Part shown: in pieces, positions 29,960 to 41,985 of the stretch | How positions within the stretch are numbered: the first letter of the stretch is position 1 | Layout: each line of letters begins with the position of its first letter | NCBI RefSeq assembly: GCF_024362695.1 | Contig: NC_065426.1 | Span: 8,400,236 to 8,464,235 of the forward strand | DNA length: 64,000 nt | Reading direction: 5' to 3' | Origin: Pectinophora gossypiella | Taxonomy: Eukaryota > Arthropoda > Insecta > Lepidoptera > Gelechiidae | The notes under the pieces: generated by a model | Databases searched by the model: none | What the model saw: the letters and a program-made list of their open reading frames with translations, nothing else | Told to the model about the DNA's origin: nothing | Program-made: the position numbers and the translations under genes

Positions 29960-30200
29960 ACAACATGCTGCCTACACGACAACCGCGCCGCGCGAGAACA
30001 AGGACTTTAAACGCAATGAGTGCTATCTACGCAGGTAGACGTCGCAATGTTATTGGTCGAAACCCTCGATATAATTCGCGAGCGGTTACTGCGCCGCGAG
30101 GGCTGCTAGATAAATATAGTTTAGTTCCTATCTAGATAAATAAAGCTTCATTGAGTTGTATTTTACGAGTTCTTCGGAAAACTCTCTGTTACTTCCTTTA
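29960..30200. repeat. Possible solo LTR or promoter-bearing repeat
   Basis: Contains CTCGATATAATTCGCG (TATA-like) and, about 60 bp on, AATAAAGCTTC (polyadenylation-like), an arrangement seen in LTRs. A block of about 55 bp (30027-30084) recurs inverted at 48262-48345. No duplicated flanks are evident. Confidence 0.35.
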
Positions 30201-30584
30201 GTACCGTACCATAACTTCTTATATAATTTTAAAATGAAAACCCAGTGAAACCTCTTTTAAAATAATTTTCCAATCCTTTCTTTTTATTTTCAAAGGTTCT
30301 AGAATCTAGAACTTACGAGGCTCCATTGATATAGCTCCGAGGAACAAGAAAGTAGATAGAAAATACCAGGTTTGGACTTAGGAAAGTGTTTGTTGGAGGC
30401 CGAGGAAATGGATTTTGGTAGGGCTCTAGCTAGAACATCACCGATTGAGAAATTGGTCGGTGTACTGCGGAACGGAAGGCGATTGGGTCACTCACCGTTT
30501 TACACGCCTTATCTATGGAGTATTGAAGGCGATTACTCCCCCGACAAGAGAGCAGCTCCTAAATAAAAAGACAGAGAGAGAACG

Positions 30585-30867
30585 TCCTCCGTGGTCCAAT
30601 GGTGGAGTGTTGGGCTCACGATCCGGAGGTCCCGGGTTCTAATCCCGGTGGGGGCATATCACAAAAACCATTTTGTGATCCATAGTTTGGTTAGGACATT
30701 ACATGCTGATCACCTGATTGTCCGAAAGTAAGATGGTCTCGGTTACTACTTACTAATGTAAGTTAGTAGTTATTACATGAGCCATGTCAGGAGCTTTTGG
30801 CGGCTCAGTACACCAGTGGGGTTAATGGGGTTGGTTATCCACCTCACAACCCACAGGATAAAAAAAG
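30585..30867 (+). repeat. SINE-F copy
   Basis: tRNA-like head CCGTGGTCCAATGGTGGAG with B box GGGTTCTAATCCC, then the standard body and CACCTCACAACCCACAGGAT tail. A stretch of about 20 bp containing the CGTGCTTCGGAAGGC motif is deleted. Confidence 0.87.
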
Positions 30868-31239
30868 ATTTATTATTTATTAAGGCCGATAAAATAATCT
30901 TGATCCATCCCTGTGCTTCTCCATGTTCAATCGACTAAAATCTATCCTTCCTACTTTATTTCCCCGTCTCACAGGATTTACGTTTTTCTACCGCTTGTAC
31001 AGTGAAAAGGTTTCTTTTAGTGACTAGAGGATTTTCTACTTAGCCGAATGATCTGTTTAGTTTTCGGATTTTGTTAAATGGCAGTAAATGGTATAACGGT
31101 GCTGATTTCGTGCTGATTTCAACACAACCAACGGAAATGCGACATTCACAGCAAACGGGTAAATCTATACAGGGTTTATTTATTCATTTGTTTATGTAAA
31201 GTACTGCCACGTGATAATGAAGAAGTGGTAGTAAGAGTT

Positions 31240-31520
31240 CGGGAGCTCAGTGGCGCAGCGGTTAACGCGCTCGGTCTGCGATTGTTGAAGTGAAGCGACT
31301 TTCGCAAAGGCCGGTCATAGGATGGGTGACCACAGAAAAAAAAGAGCTCCTCCGTGCTTCGGAAGGCACGTTAAGCCGTTGGTCCCGGCTGCATTAGCAG
31401 TCGTTAATAACCACCAATCCGCACTAGGCCCGCGTGGTGGTTTAAGGCCCGATCTCCCTATCCATCCATAGGGAAGGCCCGTGCCCCAGCTGTGGGGACG
31501 TTAAGGGGTGATGATGAGTG
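31240..31520 (+). repeat. SINE-H, tRNA/5S hybrid, full length
   Basis: A box GTGGCGCAGCGGTTAACGCG. The 5S-like block lies at 31284-31331 and ends GGATGGGTGACC. Body follows to CCCCAGCTGTGGGGACG and GATGATGA. It gives the orientation of the family. Confidence 0.85.
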
Positions 31521-31631
31521 ACTCACAGATTATGAGATGTATTAATCTCGCATGACTATGATATTTTTAAGTTGACATTTACGCTACAGCTGTGATATAC
31601 CTAAATTGTAATTTATGATCTATTTATTTTA

Positions 31632-32125
31632 TACTAGCGACCCGCCCCAGCTTCGCTCGGGTGCAATTCTGACGAAAAATGAAATTATTTACGACATCAC
31701 ATCATAACATAACATAAATAGCTTATATACGTCCCACTGCTGGGCACAGGCCTCCTCTCAATCAACCGGAGAGGGTATGGAGCATACTCCACCACGCTGC
31801 TCCACTGCGGGTGGGTGGAGGACGACATCACATCAAAAACCTCAAAAAAAAAACAGTATTTCTCCATTATTTAATGGATGTTCATCATCATCAATTTAAG
31901 AGCCACGCTCTTGTCGGTGCAGCATTTTCCATGCTACTTTTAAGGGAAAAATAGGGCAGTGGTTTCCCTCTTAATGAATGTTATTATACATATAAACCTT
32001 CCTCTTGAATCACTCTATCTATTAAAAAAACCGCATCAAAATCCGTTGCGGAGTTTTAAAGATTTAAGCGTACATAGAGATATAGGGACAGAAAAAGCGC
32101 CTTCGTTTTAAACTATGTAGTGAAG
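31632..32125. repeat. Dispersed repeat starting CTAGCGACCCGCCC, with nested pieces
   Basis: Starts TATACTAGCGACCCGCCCCA and ends ACCGCATCAAAATCCGTTGC...TATGTAGTGA, a repeat I recognise as widespread in insect genomes (class unsure). A SINE-G tail (31697-31820, inverted) and a LINE-I piece (31893-31975) are inserted in it. Confidence 0.6.
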
Positions 32126-32534
32126 ACATTTCAACACAATGTATATTGTTTATGGAATCGAATAAATTAAATTGATGGCCACAGCTTTTTCATCTCCAGG
32201 TGTGCGCGGACCCTAAACAGGTAACATTGAACATAAGGGGAGCGATACATTACATAAATAGTAAAATATATAAATAAAAGAGCAGGTTGCTATCATTTGA
32301 TTATGGCGTCGTTTGTTGTTAGGGGACGTGATCTATTGCTGGCGAGGCTAATAGAATATTCACCAAGTCTTCTGCGGTTATTTACTGCTTAGGGATGAGG
32401 AAAAACTTAGAAAGACTTAGACTATCACATGAAACAATCTGTAAATATACGTAATATCCAGGGTGTTAGTGACACCGTAAACTATGAGGGATGGTTCAAA
32501 CCCACCAGTGATATCAATTATGTATGTTCCTTCT

Positions 32535-32848
32535 TTTTGACGTGACTTATTGTAGATTTGCCGCAGATGACATTAACTACTTGGCCGGACAAATGGGGAG
32601 CGCTGAGGGCTCTCACCCGGTACAAAATTTAAGACAACAGGCCTGAGGGTGCCCAGTTGGGAGCGAACCTCGGTTCAGGGCGTCGTCTGAGACGAAAAAT
32701 ATTTGAAAGAATTAATCTACCCTGGTGGGTCGACAGCGATAAGCGCTGAATGAGGGAAATCGTCGACCACGCCGGCGGGGTCGGTATCGGGGTTCTCAAG
32801 TGTTTAGTGTCGCAAGCTGATTGGCCGCCTCTATGGCTAGAAATCTAT
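32535..32848 (-). repeat. SINE-K, near-complete copy
   Basis: On the minus strand it ends in CTACAATAAGTCACGTC and an A-run. Its start reads AGCCATAGAGGCGGCCAATC. It shares the whole length with 50050-50353. No A or B box is obvious, so the promoter type is unresolved. Confidence 0.75.
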
Positions 32849-33694
32849 GATCTAAACATGAATTCTAACTCATAAAGGCGAGGTTCCGTGAGTCGAACTC
32901 GATGTACAGGATGTGCCTATGATGTTGTCTGAACAGGGCCATCAGGGCTTCAATCGTCAAACACATTGCGGCACGCTGAGAGGTGAGGATATGGTATCCC
33001 GACGTGCCGGCAGAGTAGGGGAATGATTGGTGATGACGGGGATAAATTAGAAGCAAGCAGGAATATATACAGTTTATTAAAAGCACTTCACAAACTTAGT
33101 AACATAGTCACAAAAATAATAGTTCACAATATACACATTTCACAAAAGAATCAAGACTTAGGAATTAGAGGGCACGGCCCTAAACAGTATAATATACTTG
33201 TTGTTTTAATGAAGGTCGGGGATGCAGTGAGTCAAAAGTGAGTAGAATGAAAGGAAATGCGAATGGAATGGAATGAGAATTTCGTAATTTAAAATGATGA
33301 TGGTCCGAACAAAAGGCCAGTATGTGCAGAGTTTGTACTCTGCTACAACATCCAATCTATAAGTTCCTCAATACGGATTAATGAACATTCTCATTAAACG
33401 GAGACCTCGGCACTCTGAGTTAATAAACCGGATAATATATCACACTTCATTTGGCCAATAATGGTCAGTAAAAAAGAAAAATGGCGACCGGATAACTCAA
33501 TAACGGAAGCGGAAGTAGGTCGCGTATCGATAAATTATCGCGTTCGTTTCCGGTGCCCGTATTGGGTTAATGTGAATCTGGTTTGTGGGTAGTCGGGAAA
33601 ACTAGTTGCGATTTTGCATGGCCAGGTAGCTTACATGTTACGTACGTGTGGTGAATTCTCGATCGAAAGCCACAATTTACGAAGGATACAATCC
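32849..33694. other. Intron sequence without recognised repeats
   Basis: A 73-codon minus-strand frame (32865-33086) has no family match I can name. No splice-bordered exon and no recognised repeat is evident; GATAAATTATCGC at 33530-33542 is a short palindrome. Confidence 0.35.
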
Positions 33695-33845
33695 GAGACA
33701 GCCTCCGCGGTCTAGTGGTTAGAGCGTGGCGATCTGGAGGTCCTGGTTTGGTGCCTGATATCATTTTCGAAATCACGCTGTGTGACTTAAGGTCTGAATC
33801 ATATCTCAAAGATTTCGTTTGGATGTCACTAACGCTCTGTATAGG
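33695..33845 (+). repeat. SINE-G head fused to FB fragment
   Basis: CCTCCGCGGTCTAGTGGTTA head with a degraded B box, then ATCACGCTGTGTGAC. From about 33786 it switches to the FB arm (TCAAAGATTTCGTTTGGATG). Confidence 0.6.
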
Positions 33846-34852
33846 TACTTTAATGCATCAAGATAAAATAGTTAGCTAAATACATAACAAAAGGCGGTCT
33901 TATCGCTTAAAGCGCTTTCTTCCAGACAACTATACGGTGAGAAAATATTTATAGATTCTAGCATTCTAGGAATATTGAACTGCCTTCCAGTGTTCTGAGA
34001 TTCATCCAAGGGTTAAAGTTTTATTCGTTTGGATTTCTAAAATGTTCAAGAGGAAGAAACAAATTATTCTCTTATTTTACTTGAGAAATCCCTGTTGAAA
34101 GGAAAATTAACATAAAAAAACATCGCAATTTACGGCAGTAGATCTATTTGATGGTGAAACAAGCACATTTCAGCGAGGTTCGTGCAGCCCGTCATTACAG
34201 CTCTCGCAATTTTTCTTCACAAAATATTCATCGTACTGAAGAAAGTTGGGGCACTTCTTGTAGCGAATGTGAAGTTAGATTGTTGTAGCTTTTAAATAAA
34301 AAATGTAGAAAGGGACTTCGTCTTCTTCAATTAAACACTCATGCCTATTTAATTCGTCTTTTATTTTCTTCACACTCATGCTATGCCCTAACCAATCGCC
34401 ATCTTATCTATACTATATCATTCAAAAATAATCCCACTTCCGCTTACTCTTTCCGTCTCTCTTTCTCTCAAACTTTCTCGCTCCAAACGTTCCTTTTCAT
34501 GCATCATACTTTTCCATTCCCACAAAAATATTTATTTATTTATTAACCACTTACAAAGACAAAATCAGTCAAGACGGGACTACCCTGGCTGGCAGTCCCA
34601 GATTTACAGTGGAATAACTGTATTGGGCACACCTACCCACATTTAATAGGAGGCCGTGAACGACATTTTTAAAAGATTTGGTTAGGTACATTTCGGTGGC
34701 CGTAAACTAATCGAAAAAACTGTATTTTGAGTGGCGCCACTGTGAAGTCACGCACCACCTATATATTTTGCTAGGACCTCTACTGACTATTACCGTTACT
34801 TAGCCAAAAAACATGACATGACACGCAAATAAATTGATTTGATTGATTGAAA
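33846..34852. other. Intron sequence, one LINE-N trace
   Basis: At 33885-33945 GGCGGTCTTATCGCTTAAAG is a LINE-N end. The rest is unassigned and lacks exon-like frames. Confidence 0.4.
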
Positions 34853-35158
34853 TCCGCCTGCGTGGTTCAGTGATTTAGCGTTGAGCTCACGATCCGGAGG
34901 TCCCGTGTTCGAATCCCGGTGGCGACATATCACAAAAATTACTTTGTGATCCCTACTTTGGTTGAGACATTACAGGCTAATCACCTGATTGTCCGAAAGC
35001 AAGACGATCCCTGCTTCGGATCCGTCCCGGTTACTACTTACTGATGTAAGTACGTAGTCGTTACATGAGCCATGTCAAGGGGCTTTGGCGGTTCAGTAAT
35101 AACCGTGGTGGTTGATGAGGTTGGTAATCCACCTCACAACCCACACGATAGAAGAAGC
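34853..35158 (+). repeat. SINE-F copy, full length
   Basis: Head GCGTGGTTCAGTGATTTAGC, B box GTTCGAATCCC, complete body and CACACGATAGAAGAAG end. It faces the inverted copy at 35350-35672, making a potential hairpin of about 300-bp arms. Confidence 0.88.
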
Positions 35159-35349
35159 AAAATCCGCTTACACTGAAGCCTGACACCACGGTGGGTTGTA
35201 GTGGGCTGTTATATAGCATCACATTAGTCCACGTCGACGGCTGAGTCGGCTGCTTGTTTCAACCATCCACCATATTTGATTGTTTAGGTATAGAATAAAC
35301 AATTACACTACGTACTTATACGTCGTCGTCATAAACGTGGTTCCCGTGG

Positions 35350-35672
35350 TCGTCTTCTTCTATCCTGTGGGTTGTGAGGTAGATTACCAACCTCATCAAC
35401 CCTAGTGTTAGGGTTATTGAGCCGCCAGAGGCCCCGACATGGCTCATGTAACGACTACGTACTTATATCAGTAAGTAGTAACCGGGACCAACGGCTTAAC
35501 GTGCCTTCCGAAGCAGGGATTGTTTTACTTTCGGACAATCAGGTGATCAGCCTGTAATGTCCTAACCAAACTAGGGATCACAAAGTGATTTTTGTGATTT
35601 GTCTCCACCGGGATTCGAACCCGGGACCTGCAGATCGTGAGCCCAACGCTCAACCATTGGACCACCGAGGCT
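35350..35672 (-). repeat. SINE-F copy, full length, inverted
   Basis: Complete from tail (CTTCTTCTATCCTGTGGG) to head (GGACCACCGAGGC). See the facing copy at 34853-35158. Confidence 0.88.
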
Positions 35673-35756
35673 GTTTGTGGTCGTCATCATCGTCACCTTT
35701 ACGTCTTATATTTCTTGTGTGTGCAAAAAAGTATTCAAATCAAATAACGAGATGGT

Positions 35757-36008
35757 ATAGTGGTATAAAGCTGAATTGGCAGTGGGCAGGACACATAGCG
35801 AGGAGAACCGATGGCCGCTGGGGCGGAAAGGTTCTAGAATGGCGACCACGTGTCGGACGACGCTCAGTGGGTAGGCCCACTACAAGGTGGACCGACGATC
35901 TGCTGGTAAAGGTCGCGGGAAGCCGCTGGATGCGGGCAGCGCAGGACCGATCGTCGTGGAGATCCTTGGGGGAGGCCTATGCCCAGCAGTGGGCGTCGTA
36001 CGGCTGAT
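35757..36008 (+). pseudogene. RTE-type LINE C-terminal ORF end
   Basis: Encodes QWAGHIARRTDGRWGGKVLE, GRPTTRWTDDL, AQDRSSWRSLGEAYAQQW and a TGA (36006-36008), followed by GATGATGAT. This is the familiar C-terminal end of RTE-type LINE ORF2 proteins, open over about 84 codons. The catalytic RT domain is absent (5'-truncated). Its last 40 bp resemble the tails of SINE-G and SINE-H. Confidence 0.85.
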
Positions 36009-36521
36009 GATGATGATAGTGGTATAATAAAACTGATCATGTACCCTGCTACGACACATCAAAGTATAAATAAAAATTACGTACATATTAAGTACTTTTG
36101 TATTTCCGAAACACAATTTGATAGAGAGATTTTGTTATTTATTTGTTAATTCACCATTTGAATATCAGAAAATTAATCTTTCGTTAAAGGAAATTCGATA
36201 CAGATATTCTCATTATGAAAAAAGATATCCAATATTTTTCCACGAACATTTCACGAAAAATATCATTTGAAATGTAATTCTTATTTCAATAAACAATCTA
36301 ATTCTGCTTTTTTTTAATGGGAGATATGAAATATCCCATTAACCGAACAATGGAGTAGTATGTGGTCCAGACCTCATTTGCCGGCAACAATAAAGCTATT
36401 ATGCTGCAAAATTGAATGAATAATTAAATGTTCCGCCAGAGACCGCCGGTTGGCAACCACATTATCTTGCCGGGTTACCATACGCTAATTTGATTGCGTT
36501 TATTGCGGTGATAAATGAAGG
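36009..36521. other. Intron sequence without recognised features
   Basis: AT-rich; no family, exon or RNA gene seen. Confidence 0.45.
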
Positions 36522-36713
36522 ACTTTCCAGGCTAGGTTCCTAAAAAAGAAATACAGATGGCTCTGTACAGAGTTGCCTTCGTTTAATCTTCGAATTTCAT
36601 GAGTAACAGACATTTTTTTCAACAATGACTATTATTATTATTACACCCAGGCACATTTTATCTTCCATCCATTATTATTCTGATCAAAGTAAAGAGGAGC
36701 AATATAGGCAGTA

Positions 36714-37158
36714 CATACATACATAAACTCACGCCTATTTCCCACCGGGGTAAGCAGAGACTATAGAATTCCATTTGCTTCGATCCTGACACACTTCTCT
36801 TGCTTCCTCCACATTCATCAATCGCTTCATACACGCACGCCGGTTCAGAGTAGATCGTATTGAACCTTTTCTAAGGACATCTCCAATTTGGTCATCGTAA
36901 GTCCTTCTCGGTCTTCCTCTGCCAGCCCTACCATCAACTTTCGGTTTTGCAATTCTATTATCCTTCATCCGCTCTACGTGTCCAAACCAACCTAACATTC
37001 CCTTCTCAATCCTAGTCACTATAATCGTCTTTTACACCACATCTCTGTCTTATCACACTGTTTCTCACTCTATCACTCAACTTCACACCGCAGATGCTAC
37101 GCAAAGACCTCATTTCTACGGCATTGATCCTACTTTCATGCTTCTTCATGCTACTTTC
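36714..37158 (-). pseudogene. LINE-J C-terminal ORF end, 5'-truncated insertion
   Basis: The minus-strand frame 37019-36735 encodes GWFGHVERMKDNR, GRGRPRRTYDDQIGDVL and EVCQDRSKWNSIVSAYPGGK, then a stop: a non-LTR retrotransposon ORF2 C-terminus. ATATAGGCAGTA occurs at 36702-36713 and 37159-37170, so target-primed insertion is well supported. The tail on the minus strand is a TATG repeat. Confidence 0.88.
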
Positions 37159-37184
37159 ATATAGGCAGTAACATAATATACATA

Positions 37185-37494
37185 ATGGTGCTAATTCCTG
37201 TAAATACCATCTAATTTTATTTTAAGTTATATCTATCATTTTCTTATCCGCCGAAAAGGAAAGGGACGGGTAATCGACAAGCATAAAATTTATGGAACAC
37301 ACGTCAATTTTAAGCACAAATCTAAACCAACCGTCTAAAAATTTTACATCTGTCAATAACCCGACACATTCATTTACTCATTCTTCCTAAAATTAAGAGC
37401 TGTGAATCATCCGTCCCTTTCCTTTTCGACGGATATGAAAATGACGGATATAACTTAAAATAAAATTAGACGGTGTCTGCAGGAATCGGGGCCA
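37185..37494. repeat. MITE-D copy nested in MITE-P
   Basis: Starts GGTGCTAATTCCTG and ends CAGGAATCGGGGCC, opposite in orientation to the copy at 21842. Inverted ends of about 90 bp. Confidence 0.8.
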
Positions 37495-37771
37495 ATGTGA
37501 TCCAAATATCAAGCTACAATTAATTTTATATGTGCTTCTGCCATTACATTGTATTTTGGAATAATTATATACCCGAGTTATGAGAAAATAGTTAATTATC
37601 GCGTTGAAGCTATACAACGCTACCTATATTTTGTTTGGTGAACATAGCCTGGTTAATCCCTCATCGAATGACCGTCGCTTCCTGAGAAAGTGTAGTAATA
37701 ATTTTATATAATAAAGAAATTTTAAAATGTATCTCTCCTTCTGAGAAACTGTGAAAGGCATGCTTACAAGA

Positions 37772-37884
37772 AATAAAAATAAAAATGCTATTCAAAATTC
37801 TAGATTAAGTAAATTAAATTCATCTTTTTTCGGGTTATGTACATACGTTTTTACAATAAAATAGCAGATAATATTTTAATTTTT
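37772..37884 (+). repeat. LINE-L fragment joined to SINE-K
   Basis: Plus strand carries the LINE-L codons (SRLSKLNSSFFG frame), then breaks at GATAATATTTTAATT. At that point the A/T-run and TTTGACGTGACTTATTG of an inverted SINE-K begin. Confidence 0.75.
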
Positions 37885-38070
37885 TTTTGACGTGACTTAT
37901 TGTAGATTTGCCGCAGATGGCATTAACGACTTGGCCGGACAAATGGGGAGCGCTGAAGGCTCTCAACCGATACAACGTTTAAGACAACCAGGCCTGAGGG
38001 TGCCCAGTTGGGTGCGAACCTCGGCTCAGGGCGTCGTCTGAGAGGAAAAATATTTGAAAGAATTAATCGA
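37885..38070 (-). repeat. SINE-K, truncated copy
   Basis: Matches 32535-32715, stopping at AAAGAATTAATCGA. The unrelated-looking GC-rich stretch after it (TGACAGCGACTTTCC) has an inverted relative near 41940-41985. Confidence 0.75.
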
Positions 38071-41000
38071 ATTGTAGCGTTGACAGCGACTTTCCGAACG
38101 GCGACCCGCGCTACGGCGACTCTCTTTACGGCGAGTGGCCTTATTTTCCCTTTACGTCGAGCGAGTTTTGACGTTATTGTACAGTTATGGTAAAAACTGT
38201 TTTGCTGTTTTCTTATACTTTTCAGTTTGTTGTTTTTATATAAGTAGTAGTGTTAGAACTATTCTTTTTATTTATAATTTGGTTTAAATAGACAAATACT
38301 TACAATTATTTTTCATCTTATTATTTTCCTAGTTACTTACCTTTTAAGAAACAAAATAATTATAGGTATGTGGAGAAAATGGCTGCAACTAATGAAACTC
38401 CGTTTTGATATAATAATATATTTTTATAAACATTGTTTTAAAAAGACCTATACCTTCTTTATATTGTGAAATAATACAAAAGTTCTACGGTAGAACTGAT
38501 CAGTTAGAACTACAGGGAATAAAGGACATAACATAGCATCACGTCTGTATCCTCGAAGGGGTAGAATATTGAAAAAAAAAAAAATTAAGTACATTTATCA
38601 TGTAAATACAGGCTAGCGCAAACATAGGCCTCGTTAAGTTAAATTCTGCTTTAAAAATCTTGTAATGGATATTTCGAAGGATGAAACTTCCTGCGTAGCC
38701 TCTGTGTGGGGATGAGCCCACCCTACCTCTAGGACGCCGTCGGCAGGGCATTGAGAAAGGGTTGGTCCCAGGGCATAGGTGTTAGTTGCCGAACTCAGAG
38801 AATAAAAGGGATCTTAATAGAGTGCAAAAAAATAGAGAGTAGGATTGGGCGCCTTGAACATGATACTCTCCTATTGCAAGCAAAGCAAAGGGGATGGAAT
38901 TAAAAAAATCACTTTTAAAAAATGTATATTGACATTACTTCTTCTTATACAGCAAAGAGTTTAGCATGTCTAGGTTTTTTCATGATAACACAAATTTAGG
39001 AATAATCCTGTTATTACAATCAAGCAAAGCTTAGTCAAACCACTTAAACGCTAAAGTTTCACCCAAAAAGTGATATATTAAGTGCCTGGACGGCAGGTCT
39101 TAGGCAAAATCATGAAGCAAACCGCTGGATAGCAGGTCCTATACGAAAAGCATGATTTAGATGTAGAAGACAATTACTCCAAGTGTAAGCACAACATTAT
39201 CTTAATGGGGAGCTCTCCAGGTAGCCCTTGAAGATAGACATCCAAGTTGGACTTTGAACCCTGCAACAAAACGACATATTACAGGTCTGCCTACCCCGTT
39301 AAGACGCGGAAACATAGGTAAACCACATTACGTGTGACGGTATAACAGCATAATCGATAGTCAATGTACTAAGCCAATGATTTTTAGGTGGTTTTACAGT
39401 TATTATTATTCTGAGGGTTTTACACTGAAAGAAAGATAGTGAGATTAAGCCATTGTCATGGACATGTGGAACTTATTTTAGCCAAAGTTCAGAGATAATA
39501 ATCACAAAAAAACTCACCAAAAGATTTTAACATCATTTCAACATCATTGACGTGGCACACCACTTTAAAAATAAGGCATGCAAAGGGAGCTTAACCCATA
39601 CAGCCTAGTCTTTGGTCATCTTAATCTTTTTTAAGTTGCCATCGTCATTCGATAAATGTTAATTTGACACAACTTTTTCCAAGCGCGGAGGCACACACTC
39701 GCATGCGATTACCGGGTGAGAGCCTTCAGCGCTCCCCATTTGTCCGGCCAAGTAGTTAATGCCATCTGCGGCAAATCTACAATAAGTCACGTCAAAAAAA
39801 AACTTGCATGCGATTCAGCCTTGTCGGAAGTCTAAAAACAGGTGTTACAAGAATACCAAACATTGATTATAATCATTAAACCCGTTGCCTGAATAATATA
39901 AAATGAATTTTGATTTACATAAGTAATACCTAATAAGTACCTAAAATATTTGTCCCTGGCTCCAAACGCGTGGAGAGTGTTTTCTATAGGTAGTACTATT
40001 TATTAGTTATTGCTGTGCTGTAACGTAACACACAATCAAACTCACATTCGAATTTATTCTGTTCTATTTATTAGTTAGGATCAAATAAAATTGAACAATT
40101 TTAATAAATTATCATAGCATGTAATCTTCTTTCAATCTAATTTATAGTTTTTGGTATGTATGTTTTGACTGTTTAGTATATTATAAGTAATAAAATTACA
40201 AATAATAAATAATGTTCCTGTCATGTCAAGCATTTGTCATGTCTATTGTTATTTTTATAGAATAAATTTCAATTTCATTGTAAAAATTCAATAAAGGTAT
40301 CAAAAAATTGTGAAACAAGGATGAAACAAAGTACTCCTATTGTGTGGTTATCAGTGTTTGGAATTATTCGTTGATAAATTTTGCCAAATAATCAAGAAAA
40401 AGAATGGTCGATACTGGACTGGTCGAGTTACCTATATGCTAAGGTTGGACGAAATTCATTGAACGTTACTCTGATGTGAAAGTCACCAGTTTTTCAAAAA
40501 GTTGGAAGACAACGAATGCATCCGTTTACCGATTTCAGAGTTGAAGGAAAGGTTTGTCAATAAGGTAATTCGGCTATACTTACCTTTGCTATTAAAATAT
40601 ATGTAAATACCTAGGTATCCACTTTATTTATTTTTACATAAAAATACTCGAATAATCGAAATAATCGAATCATTGCTGCTTATCATCGTTATGTATCTTA
40701 AAGAGTGTCACTCTTCCCTGGGAACAGAAGTTGCTATTGATCTGTTAAAAGCCACCAAGATTGCTCATGATCCAACTGAGTGCGAACTTACTTGTATGCT
40801 GAGGTGGTGAGGTGAAAAGTCTTAGTCCGGGATAAGAATTTAGGCAATGCCTGAGAGTAACCACGTGGGCGCAGGAAGATGTTGAAGCGATAGCAGGCCG
40901 GAGTGGACCTATAGCAGCAAGCGCCTAACAAGTACGGTAAAGCTACGGCTGCTTGAAAGTACATCAGGTGGGATTCATCTATTTTTACGTTTATAAGTAA

Positions 41001-41429
41001 TTGACGAGGTGATGCTCTCCCAGCGAACCCGCTGCAGAGTTCATAGGTTCTTCGAGTACTAGAGAGATAATGAGAATACGCCACACAGTGTACGAGAAGA
41101 ACACGAAAGGACGTCGAAGCTTATGTGTGTGCGCCTGTTCTAGAATTATTAAAAATATAAACGTTATATATATAAATAAGAGTCTATTGATGACAATGTG
41201 TTTTATTAATTTAAACCTCTCCACATCGGTTCTTAAAAGTTATCACATCATCATCCATCATTGCTGCTACTAAAACTATCATTTATATATTAATTGATAA
41301 ACTTAATTATATCCTATACCTAACAGCATAAAGTTCTAGCTACGCAATAAGGCCGCTTTTGTAACAACTATTACTCTGAGATTGTTTAAATAATGTGTTT
41401 CTTCAGTATCCAATAAGCACTTTGTATTG
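38071..41429. other. Intron sequence, mostly unassigned
   Basis: A SINE-K tail lies at 39712-39800 (plus). A short GC-rich patch at 38690-38770 and another at 40840-41060 show no exon with matching splice sites. No RNA gene seen. Confidence 0.4.
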
Positions 41430-41640
41430 TATTGATGACAGACTTAAATGAGGTTGGGCCGGACATGCTTGTCGCATGCACGCTGAGCGGTACGTACGGA
41501 TCGTCACGCGTTGTGTCTTATGATGGCGCAACGACATGGACGCTTGCCGGTGGGACTGGCTGGAATGCGCTCAGGATCGCGATGATGGGAAGAGGAAGAG
41601 GAGGCCTTTGCTCAGCAGTCGGATCTTGTAGGCTAGATTA
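41430..41640 (+). pseudogene. Degraded LINE C-terminus
   Basis: GCTGGAATGCGCTCAGGATC and GGCCTTTGCTCAGCAGTCGG resemble the AQDR...W...EAFAQQ codons of RTE-type ORF ends, split between frames. Confidence 0.5.
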
Positions 41641-41985
41641 GACAAGATTGTATTGATAATTGAGAGTAGGTGCCAGTAACCAGCCATCCTAAAAGATATA
41701 AGTATATATTAAAAAAAATATCGAGATAAGATGTAAGTATATATATACCTAGTAGCTTTGTATCACATATTTAATCCCATAAGATTACTGCATTTATAAA
41801 ACAGGCTGGAAGGTTTTCAATATTATGAAACAAAAATGAACCAAAAATGCAATTATTTCAGTGGAAAAAAAATATTGTATGTAGCGTGATTAAAATTGTG
41901 TTTTGAACTGTACATGTAAATGACAGATGTGATGTCAAGCAGTCGCCGTTCCGGGAATCGCTGTCCACGCTACAATTCAAATCGA

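Larger units (their letters stand above)
36522..37670. repeat. MITE-P with two nested insertions
   Basis: Left end GGACTTTCCAGGCTAGGTTC, right end GAACATAGCCTGGTTAATCC. A LINE-J fragment (36714-37158, flanked by a 12-bp duplication) and a MITE-D (37185-37494) interrupt it. MITE-P sequence can be followed across both by comparison with 12378-12715. Confidence 0.8.

Noticed and set aside
32865..33086. 73-codon minus-strand frame with a hydrophobic start
   Set aside because: No family, promoter or splice support; length is within chance expectation.
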